From: Candidatus Heimdallarchaeota archaeon
GTDB lineage: Archaea > Asgardarchaeota > Heimdallarchaeia > Heimdallarchaeales > Heimdallarchaeaceae
Direction of reading: 5' to 3'
DNA length: 9,163 nucleotides
Assembly (NCBI GenBank): GCA_023135215.1
Contig: JAGLTP010000230.1
Span: forward strand, 1-9,163
Below, in pieces: positions 1-4,196 of this stretch; the stretch's first letter is position 1, and each line of letters starts with the position of its first letter. The position numbers and the translations under genes were made by a program. Below the pieces are notes generated by a model. It was given only the letters and a program-made list of their open reading frames with translations. It did not search any database and had not been told where the DNA came from.

Positions 1-273
1 CCTGATAGTTTGTTCATTTACAAAAAGGCTGTCTGGTTAGCTTCTCTGGAGTTAGGGTATGATGTGCAGTTAGAAACAGTCAATCCCTATCATACCAGCA
101 CCATTCATCATAAGTGTGGTGGTTCCCTGATCCGACAACCAGGTCAGTATGATGTTGCTCCTTGCAAGAATTGTGGACAACAAGTTAATACTCACTTTAA
201 TGCTGCTCACAATATCGCTTCCCTCCAAGGTACCCTCCTTCCTCATGATTCCTTCCCCTCATCGCACGTGTAG
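1..273 (+). CDS. tnpB: TnpB (IS200/IS605 OrfB) family protein, C-terminal part only
   Basis: The reading frame is open from base 1, so the 5' part lies outside the window and the TTG at 10 is not the true start. What remains is the end of the RuvC-like nuclease with its inserted zinc ribbon. Visible are VNPYHTS, a KCGG turn, a CKNCG turn and NTHFNAAHNIA, which align with the TnpB pattern NPxYTSxxCxxCG...CxxCG...NADxNAAxNI. TnpB is known as an RNA-guided nuclease encoded by IS200/IS605 elements. Two positions are odd: the first zinc-ribbon Cys is His (codon 106-108), and the RuvC-III catalytic Asp is His (CAC at 193-195). The frame ends with TAG 11 codons or so after a proline/serine-rich tail. 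It is convergent with the coiled-coil gene. Family assignment is firm; activity is doubtful. Confidence 0.85.
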   Translation, partial: PDSLFIYKKAVWLASLELGYDVQLETVNPYHTSTIHHKCGGSLIRQPGQYDVAPCKNCGQQVNTHFNAAHNIASLQGTLLPHDSFPSSHV

Positions 274-336
274 GGGACCCACTTAAACGACAGTTAGACG
301 CCCTCTGGCAAGTTTAACCAAGTTTCATAACGTGCG
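263..336 (+). repeat. right-end stem-loops, possible omega-RNA 3' region
   Basis: A perfect 7-bp inverted repeat, CGCACGT (263-269) with ACGTGCG (330-336), encloses a second hairpin. That inner hairpin pairs GTTAGACGCC (293-302) with GGC-AA-GTTTAAC (307-318), with one G-T wobble, a two-base AA bulge and a CTCT loop. The left arm lies in the last codons of tnpB, as expected where the guide (omega) RNA overlaps the tnpB 3' end. CAAGTTT is repeated at 309-315 and 319-325, near the likely cleavage site. The structure is read from sequence; the RNA role is inferred from the family. Confidence 0.45.
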
Positions 337-340
337 TGTA

Positions 341-1027
341 TCAGTTTCTTAGCTTCTCTAATTCTTCTTCTAACTCATCAATTCTGGCCAGACTTGTTAG
401 CAGTTTCTTCTGAAACGTTTCTCCAACTTCTGCCTGTATTTTTTCGAAGCTTTTTTTTGCATCCTCAAGCTCTTTTTGCATCTTGTCTCTCTCTTCTCTC
501 GCCTTCTTAATTTCTTCACTCTCTCTAACCTCTTGAACTGCTTGTTTCAACAGGTTTTCAAGATCGTTTGATGAGACATCATATTGTGATGAAGTCAACA
601 TTTTCAAAGCACTAACTTCCTCTGCAGTGATTGAAGGTCTTGCCTTGATCATATCTTGAATTTTTTCATCTAATCCCCTCTTATCAATAACTAAATCTGA
701 AATTTGAGCTTTTAGTTTGCGATTCTCATCTGATAATTCTGCTGAATTATTGATTTCCAACTCTAAGGATCTTTTGAGATGATCAACTGCCTCTGTTCCC
801 TCTCCTAGGTCATTTACATATTTTATTAGCATGACTACATACTCTTTCACAAGAGGATGGATGATTTCCCAATATTGTATTATTTCTCTTTCAACATCTT
901 TCAATCTAGTATCTTTTCTATCTGAAGGTAATTTCACAAAAATTGGATTCTCGGTATCAATAGAAGGTAGATATTCTGGTAGATAATTAAAGATGGTCTC
1001 TCCTTTATGCTTTCTTGGTTTTGACAT
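341..1027 (-). CDS. hypothetical coiled-coil protein
   Basis: I do not recognise this 228-residue protein. After a basic N-terminus (MSKPRKHKG) there is a region with LPEYLPSID and a YWEIIHPLVKEYVVMLIKY helix. From about residue 90 to the end it is highly charged and rich in E/K/L, reading as two long helices split by an SITAEEVSALKMLTSSQYDVS hinge near residues 132-152; the last ~70 residues look like a classic coiled coil. No membrane segment or signal peptide is seen. The ATG at 1027 is chosen over the in-frame TTG at 1039 because a TATA-like box lies about 30 nt upstream, giving a nearly leaderless mRNA. The TGA stop is only a few bases from the mobile-element structure, so the C-terminus may have been altered by insertion. 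A structural or scaffolding role is a guess. Confidence 0.75.
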   Translation of the reverse strand: MSKPRKHKGETIFNYLPEYLPSIDTENPIFVKLPSDRKDTRLKDVEREIIQYWEIIHPLVKEYVVMLIKYVNDLGEGTEAVDHLKRSLELEINNSAELSDENRKLKAQISDLVIDKRGLDEKIQDMIKARPSITAEEVSALKMLTSSQYDVSSNDLENLLKQAVQEVRESEEIKKAREERDKMQKELEDAKKSFEKIQAEVGETFQKKLLTSLARIDELEEELEKLRN

Positions 1028-1052
1028 AGAATAACCCAAATGAGGTATATTC

Positions 1053-1073
1053 TAATATAAAATAAAGATTGCG
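1053..1073 (-). promoter_or_regulatory. promoter (BRE/TATA) of the coiled-coil gene
   Basis: On the minus strand CGCAATC (1067-1073) is followed by an AT-rich stretch ending in TTTATATTA (1053-1061). The box centre is 30 nt before the ATG at 1027, the spacing expected for an archaeal core promoter with a leaderless or very short-leader transcript. Confidence 0.55.
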
Positions 1074-1114
1074 AAAAGGACGAATCTGCTACTTCAAACA
1101 CTTCATTGAAAGAT

Positions 1115-1405
1115 TCATCTGTTATTTTTTTGTTGAATTTTTTTAGGATCTAGAGTCCTGTTTATGCTAAATGCTGCATGGATAACTTTTCTGTCAAAAA
1201 TCGTTTCCCCGAATCTAAGATAATTATCAATAATTCGTCCTACTATTTTGTCCTCTAATCCCTTCCCATGCAATTTTTTTTCAAGAAAGAGTTGAGTAGT
1301 TTTTCTCTTCTTTCTCTTCTTTCTTGAAAACCAGCTGAATTTTATCCTTATAATCAATCCATAGAAAATTGTTGCTATGGGATTGAATATTGAGAATATC
1401 CCCAT
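1115..1405 (-). CDS. hypothetical small basic protein with N-terminal hydrophobic segment
   Basis: A 96-residue protein of no family I recognise. Residues 3-20 (IFSIFNPIATIFYGLIIR) are hydrophobic and followed by a strongly basic patch (SRKKRKKRK, about 27-35), which would suit a single membrane anchor with a cytoplasmic C-terminus. The rest has GKGLEDKIVGRIIDNYLRFGE and ends basic. The ATG at 1405 is well supported by GAGGTG five bases upstream. The gene follows the 1465-1788 gene by about 60 nt without a clear TATA box at the right distance, so the two are probably co-transcribed. Coding status rests on the good ribosome-binding site and position. Confidence 0.6.
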   Translation of the reverse strand: MGIFSIFNPIATIFYGLIIRIKFSWFSRKKRKKRKTTQLFLEKKLHGKGLEDKIVGRIIDNYLRFGETIFDRKVIHAAFSINRTLDPKKIQQKNNR

Positions 1406-1410
1406 TGGTA

Positions 1411-1416
1411 CACCTC
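1411..1416 (-). promoter_or_regulatory. Shine-Dalgarno site GAGGTG
   Basis: GAGGTG on the minus strand, five bases before the ATG at 1405, matches the anti-Shine-Dalgarno core. It fixes this start and suggests translation from a polycistronic message. Confidence 0.65.
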
Positions 1417-1464
1417 TATTTTTTATCTAAACTTAATGAATGCATCATCGCATCTTTTACTACT

Positions 1465-1788
1465 TTACTCTTTTTTCTTCAACATGGAAGCGAACTTATC
1501 AACATTAGCTGAATACTCACAGAGGATTTTCTCTGCTGTTTTCTTTGTTATCCCTTCCTTTTTGAGTTTGTTGTAGATAAGAATAATTGAATCAGCAAAC
1601 TTATCTGCTATCTCAACGTTATAGATAGAATCAAGAAATTGTTCAACCAACGATCCTATTTCAGCAGAAAGTGCTTTAACAATATCCTTTGTTTGGGAGA
1701 AATCTTTTATTGGTTCTTTTTGAATTTCTCCTTTCAAATCGTTGATGTTCTTCTTTGTCCGTTTGTTTGAATAGTTGCTATTGGACAC
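1465..1788 (-). CDS. hypothetical helical protein
   Basis: Not recognised. With the GTG at 1788 it has 107 residues: a polar, Asn/Ser/Lys-rich N-terminus (about 1-35), then an all-helical region with IVKALSAEIGSLVEQFLDSIY, IADKFADSIILIYNKLKK and ITKKTAEKILCEYSANVDKF, ending in KKKE. No membrane segment or metal motif is seen. The GTG at 1788 has GGTGA four bases upstream and a TTTTAAA box about 40 nt upstream. An in-frame GTG at 1812 would add eight residues but has no ribosome-binding site and lies too close to the box. A 32-bp inverted-repeat region precedes the promoter, so the gene may be regulated. It is the probable first gene of an operon with the 1115-1405 gene. Confidence 0.6.
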   Translation of the reverse strand: MSNSNYSNKRTKKNINDLKGEIQKEPIKDFSQTKDIVKALSAEIGSLVEQFLDSIYNVEIADKFADSIILIYNKLKKEGITKKTAEKILCEYSANVDKFASMLKKKE

Positions 1789-1792
1789 AAAA

Positions 1793-1831
1793 TCACCATA
1801 TCTGAAGTTCACATGATAGATGAGTTTAAAA
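1793..1831 (-). promoter_or_regulatory. TATA-like box and ribosome-binding site for the 1465-1788 gene
   Basis: TTTTAAA (minus strand, 1825-1831) would place transcription start near 1802, and GGTGA (1793-1797) then sits four bases before the GTG at 1788. An alternative TATA-like TATTTTAAT lies at 1875-1883, upstream of the inverted repeat. If that one is used, the hairpin would lie at or near the transcription start. Confidence 0.4.
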
Positions 1832-1836
1832 CGTTT

Positions 1837-1868
1837 CCCCTTTGGGCTATTTCTATGTTCTAAAGGGG
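1837..1868 (-). repeat. inverted repeat CCCCTTT / AAAGGGG, possible operator
   Basis: CCCCTTT (1837-1843) and AAAGGGG (1862-1868) form a perfect 7-bp dyad with an 18-nt spacer, extendable by G-T, G-C, G-T pairs to ten. It lies directly upstream of the TTTTAAA box of the 1465-1788 gene. G/C runs are unusual in this AT-rich intergenic DNA. The position fits a regulator-binding site or a leader hairpin; no regulator is known. Confidence 0.4.
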
Positions 1869-1930
1869 TCTTAGATTAAAATACGCTATTTCAGCAGAAT
1901 TTTTTATACTGAATAGTTGGCTTTTTTCAG

Positions 1931-2599
1931 TTATGTCTTTTGACTGTCTTGTACTGTCTCTGCTTTTGTTAATTGTATCGAAACATAGATGAATCGTTGT
2001 ATAACTGTAATAACACATAATCCAGTTAGAATCATATAACCAATAGAGAAATAAGATATGCCTTCAAACCCTTCAATTCCTTGAATAGTATAGAGGGGAT
2101 TGATAAAGGCCTGATTTGGAACCAAAAGTGAAACAAAGAGCAAAACCATCAATCCTAACCATCTTTCTGCTCTTTCCATTAATCCTACGGACATTTTTGT
2201 TACTCCAACACTTTCGCCTTTAGCTCTGATATAACTGATCATTAATGCAGATCCTACCATGACCATTCCAGTAACTCCATCAACAGGATCACTCCAGATA
2301 ATTCCAACGAATACTGCTAGATCACTGAGACGATCAAAGATACTATCTAGAAAAGAACCTTTTTCCGAATCTAATCCTCGATATCTTGCGACACCACCAT
2401 CAAGAAAATCCATTGCACCTGCTATCCAAATTAAAATAAATCCTGCAAGAAAATTATCTATACCTAAAAAGATACCGGCAGAGATCGATAATAAAAGCCC
2501 CATTACAGTAAATACAGTTGGGTGAATTCCAAGCTTTGCGAAAAAAATTACGATAGGTCTTACGACTTTGGAAAGAGGATCGCGAATCAGAGAAATCAT
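1931..2599 (-). CDS. CDP-alcohol phosphatidyltransferase, archaetidylinositol-phosphate-synthase-like
   Basis: Membrane enzyme of phospholipid head-group synthesis. The full CDP-alcohol phosphatidyltransferase signature D(x2)DG(x2)AR(x8)G(x3)D(x3)D is present at residues 64-89 (D64, D67, G68, A71, R72, G81, D85, D89). These acidic residues bind the metal ions and the CDP-lipid. About six hydrophobic segments surround it (roughly 28-46, 50-65, 92-103, 108-124, 146-160, 180-206). The stretch ISYIRAKGES...VGLMERAERWLGL resembles archaetidylinositol-phosphate synthases, which join L-myo-inositol 1-phosphate to CDP-archaeol and release CMP; a glycerol-phosphate substrate cannot be excluded. The ATG at 2599 gives 222 residues, the family's usual size, and has a TATA box 32 nt upstream. 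The longer frame from a TTG at 2680 adds a hydrophilic tail without promoter support. Confidence 0.88.
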   Translation of the reverse strand: MISLIRDPLSKVVRPIVIFFAKLGIHPTVFTVMGLLLSISAGIFLGIDNFLAGFILIWIAGAMDFLDGGVARYRGLDSEKGSFLDSIFDRLSDLAVFVGIIWSDPVDGVTGMVMVGSALMISYIRAKGESVGVTKMSVGLMERAERWLGLMVLLFVSLLVPNQAFINPLYTIQGIEGFEGISYFSIGYMILTGLCVITVIQRFIYVSIQLTKAETVQDSQKT

Positions 2600-2626
2600 T
2601 GTGTCTATTATTTTTAGTTCGATAAC

Positions 2627-2635
2627 TATTTTAAA
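2627..2635 (-). promoter_or_regulatory. TATA-like box of the phosphatidyltransferase gene
   Basis: TTTAAAATA on the minus strand, preceded by the purine-rich CAGAAAC (BRE-like), is centred about 32 nt before the ATG at 2599. This gives a leader of only about five nucleotides and supports that start over the TTG at 2680. Confidence 0.5.
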
Positions 2636-2714
2636 GTTTCTGTCGTCTTTAGCTATGCCTTGTCTGAATAGATTAAACAATAATATAATAAAATATTTTG
2701 TAGATAGGGGTTAA

Positions 2715-2739
2715 CAAATATAAAAATAAATATAAAATG
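2715..2739 (-). terminator. T-rich terminator downstream of the Mrr-like gene
   Basis: On the minus strand this stretch reads as T-runs broken by single A's (ATTTTATATTTATTTTTATATTTG), about 50 nt after the stop of the Mrr-like gene. Archaeal transcription typically ends at such oligo-T tracts without a hairpin. The whole 2600-2787 gap is AT-rich and holds no gene I can see. Confidence 0.35.
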
Positions 2740-2787
2740 GATTCATTATCGTGTTTATCTATTTATTCAATTAAATTGTGGTTAAAG

Positions 2788-3186
2788 TTATGCGATGTCA
2801 ATACCTAGAATTTCATCCAATTCAGTAGTTTTAATAAGAATTATACTTTTACGACCTTTTTTAATGGCATCGCTTACCATATCGTAGGAATTTTGAGAAA
2901 ATCTGTTGCCTATGATAATGGCACCATCACAGTTCATATCATTAATTCTATGTTCAGTTCTAATGATTGTATTAGTTCCTATGCTTTTTTTCCAGTGAAA
3001 CGCAAATACAGCGAATTTTTGATCTTCATTTTCCACAATGAACGGTAATATTCTCTCGTGCTCCTCAAAATTACCTTCGCTTAGCTTTTTCACATTTCCA
3101 TATCGTTCTAAAAACTTACCAACTTTTTCTTGAAAGGTGAAATTTTCCATTTTCTTCAACTTAGGATTTGTGTCGGGATATTTCAT
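2788..3186 (-). CDS. Mrr-like restriction-endonuclease-fold protein, probably inactive
   Basis: A 132-residue protein whose order of elements resembles Mrr-type PD-(D/E)xK domains. These are an N-terminal helix FQEKVGKFLERYGNVKKL (18-35), a strand QKFAVFAFHWKKS (56-68) where Mrr proteins have the (E/Q)xK strand, CDGAIIIGNRFSQNSYDMVSDAI (86-108) like the Mrr segment with 'fs..A...A', and a closing IILIKTTELDEIL (115-127) like 'Lid...L..ll'. The (E/Q)xK position appears as H64-W65-K66, and no convincing metal-binding Asp stands before it. It is therefore either a non-catalytic DNA- or nucleotide-sensing relative or a wrong assignment. ATG at 3186 is supported by a promoter 25-40 nt upstream. 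No methylase or specificity gene is nearby, so it is not an obvious restriction system. Confidence 0.6.
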   Translation of the reverse strand: MKYPDTNPKLKKMENFTFQEKVGKFLERYGNVKKLSEGNFEEHERILPFIVENEDQKFAVFAFHWKKSIGTNTIIRTEHRINDMNCDGAIIIGNRFSQNSYDMVSDAIKKGRKSIILIKTTELDEILGIDIA

Positions 3187-3210
3187 TGTTAGTATCCCTA
3201 AAGTATTACA

Positions 3211-3226
3211 AAAGATAAACTTTGCG
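3211..3226 (-). promoter_or_regulatory. promoter (BRE/TATA) of the Mrr-like gene
   Basis: CGCAAAG (3220-3226) is followed by TTTATCTTT (3211-3219) on the minus strand. The box centre lies 29 nt before the ATG at 3186, so the mRNA is likely leaderless or nearly so. It is the same arrangement as at 1053-1073. Confidence 0.55.
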
Positions 3227-3251
3227 TAAAGAGTTGAGAAACAAACTTCGA

Positions 3252-3560
3252 TTATCTATCTCTCATTTTGAGACCTTCATCCTTTTCTTCTTTTTCCTCA
3301 GAAGGTTGTGGTGCGGAATGTCGGAAAGAGGATCGCATAGTAAAAAGTATTATTGCTAGGCCTAGAACTCCAAATGCAATGAAAATAGCAAACCCCTCTT
3401 GCAAAATAGTGTATGATAGGATTATTAGAATTACACCAACAGCAAATAAAACATACACCACAATGCTATAGATAAGATTGAAATATTTGCGTTGAGATAT
3501 TGGAAGCTTGGTTTCCAATTCCTCTTCCTTTTTTAGCTTGTTTTGATTTTTGGAACTCAT
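3252..3560 (-). CDS. small two-TM membrane protein, hypothetical
   Basis: A 102-residue protein I cannot assign. It has a charged cytoplasmic-type N-terminus (MSSKNQNKLKKEEELETK), two hydrophobic helices at about 29-50 and 55-75 joined by a tight loop (LQEG), then a polar, acidic tail rich in E/K (residues 80-102). With both ends highly charged, both termini are likely cytoplasmic. The ATG at 3560 is preferred: GAGG lies six bases upstream, and an AT-rich box is centred about 26 nt upstream. In-frame ATG at 3566 and TTG at 3575 are too close to or upstream of those signals. It lies 53 nt downstream of the EMC6-like gene, in the same direction, and may work with it, but nothing in the sequence proves that. 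Confidence 0.7.
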   Translation of the reverse strand: MSSKNQNKLKKEEELETKLPISQRKYFNLIYSIVVYVLFAVGVILIILSYTILQEGFAIFIAFGVLGLAIILFTMRSSFRHSAPQPSEEKEEKDEGLKMRDR

Positions 3561-3566
3561 AAACAT

Positions 3567-3592
3567 CCTCTTCAATTTTCTATTTTATTAAA
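3567..3592 (-). promoter_or_regulatory. TATA-like box and GAGG site before the two-TM gene
   Basis: TTTAATAAAATA (minus, 3581-3592) is centred about 26 nt before the ATG at 3560, and GAGG (3567-3570) is six bases before it. Leaderless and Shine-Dalgarno readings exclude one another, but both point to 3560. The pyrimidine-rich stretch just upstream (3590-3606) may also terminate the EMC6-like transcript. Confidence 0.4.
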
Positions 3593-3613
3593 GAAGAAAT
3601 AAAGATTAATTTT

Positions 3614-3964
3614 TTAGAAGTCTGCAGGTGGAATATATATCAGGTTCAGTATCAATGTCCACAAAGCAATTGCTGTGATCATATATTGCATTAATCCTTT
3701 CAAGAAATATGAACGAATCTTTATTCCTGGTTCAACTTTCCTTACTGCTAGCCACCACCCACCAGATATCAATACATATATTGCAAACATTGTAAGAACT
3801 GCTGGCCAGTTTGAAAAATTGCTTACTCCAAAAATAACGCCTATTAGAACTGCTGCTATTACTTTAGACCAGTAAACTTGATCCAACCTTGGCATGTTTC
3901 TGATTTTTTCAGCAATATTCTTTGGTTTCAAAGACTCTTTAATTCTGTTGAATATTTTATTCAT
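3614..3964 (-). CDS. EMC6/Rab5IP-like three-TM membrane protein
   Basis: A 116-residue protein with an amphipathic, basic N-terminal part and three hydrophobic helices (about 33-49, 54-73, 88-111). The order and details resemble EMC6 (Rab5-interacting protein family). A helix ends in a Gly-rich turn (IGVIFGVSNFSNWPAV), the next ends in basic residues (WWLAVRK), and a final GLMQYMITAIALWTLILNLIYI resembles the GG(x)nTYxLFWTxLYG-type third helix of EMC6. Eukaryotic EMC6 is a core subunit of the ER membrane protein complex, which inserts membrane proteins next to an Oxa1-type insertase. An archaeal relative would do so in the cell membrane; this is inference. Start choice is uncertain: ATG 3964, TTG 3976 (GGTGA six bases upstream) and GTG 3982 are in frame. 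It is divergent from NFACT. Confidence 0.7.
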   Translation of the reverse strand: MNKIFNRIKESLKPKNIAEKIRNMPRLDQVYWSKVIAAVLIGVIFGVSNFSNWPAVLTMFAIYVLISGGWWLAVRKVEPGIKIRSYFLKGLMQYMITAIALWTLILNLIYIPPADF

Positions 3965-4161
3965 GTCTATGTTCAAATTCACTCACCGTTGTATTCTGAA
4001 TAAGCAAACTTCTGTAATTAGTCAGTGTTGCTAATGCAATTTTACCCTTTTAATAGTTTTATGTTTATAGTTTTTTCCAATTTTTAAATAATTCCGCAAA
4101 ATAAAAGTAAATCCATTTCACGTAATTCTCGCAAATAGCGTAAACAGTATTAGTAATCCTT
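3965..4161. promoter_or_regulatory. divergent promoter region between EMC6-like and NFACT genes
   Basis: No gene is visible here. On the minus strand GGTGA (3983-3987) could serve the TTG at 3976, and GCTTATTCA near 4001 is a weak TATA candidate for the EMC6-like gene. On the plus strand CGCAAA occurs twice (4095-4100 and 4130-4135). The first runs into ATAAAAG and could be an alternative upstream promoter giving NFACT a leader of about 65 nt. The rest is AT-rich with T-runs. Confidence 0.35.
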
Positions 4162-4177
4162 AAGTGTATTTACACTT
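4162..4177 (+). promoter_or_regulatory. perfect dyad over the NFACT core promoter
   Basis: AAGTGTA-TT-TACACTT is a perfect 7-bp inverted repeat with a two-base centre. The centre is 27-28 nt before the ATG at 4197, exactly where the TATA box of a leaderless gene should be, and TATTTA inside it could be that box. A dimeric regulator bound here would block TBP. If transcription starts further upstream, the same bases could form a 6-bp RNA hairpin with an AUUU loop just before the start codon. Confidence 0.45.
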
Positions 4178-4196
4178 CATTGCATTTGAGATTTCA

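Larger units (their letters stand above)
1..336 (+). mobile_element. right part of an IS200/IS605-type element (tnpB plus right end)
   Basis: The element consists of the tnpB 3' part and about 60 nt of non-coding DNA that folds into stem-loops, as IS200/IS605 right ends do. These elements have no terminal inverted repeats and create no target duplication, so the outer boundary cannot be fixed from one side; 336 is the end of the last structured arm, and the true end could lie anywhere from about 318 to 340. The stretch 241-300 has 32 G+C in 60 bases, visibly richer than the AT-rich neighbours, consistent with an acquired element. The left end and any tnpA are outside the window. Confidence 0.6.

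Noticed and set aside
1441..1453. Near-palindrome and GCATC repeat between two small genes
   Set aside because: Short and imperfect; expected by chance in this composition.
2259..2525. 88-codon open frame on the plus strand
   Set aside because: It lies wholly antisense inside the phosphatidyltransferase gene, across its signature motif, and its translation has no recognisable pattern.
2600..2787. AT-rich 188-bp gap considered as a replication or RNA-gene site
   Set aside because: No repeats, tRNA-like fold or conserved boxes seen; explained by a terminator plus a promoter.
3268..3471. 67-codon open frame on the plus strand
   Set aside because: Shadow of the two-TM protein gene; no promoter or ribosome-binding site of its own.
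3675..3875. 66-codon open frame on the plus strand
   Set aside because: Shadow of the EMC6-like gene.
1067..4135. Recurring CGCAA upstream of several TATA-like boxes
   Set aside because: Consistent with an ordinary BRE preference of the basal promoter, so not a separate regulatory motif.
1882..4142. AAATAGCGTA found upstream of two genes (minus 1882-1891, plus 4133-4142)
   Set aside because: Two copies of a 10-mer at different distances from the start codons; a shared regulator cannot be argued from that.
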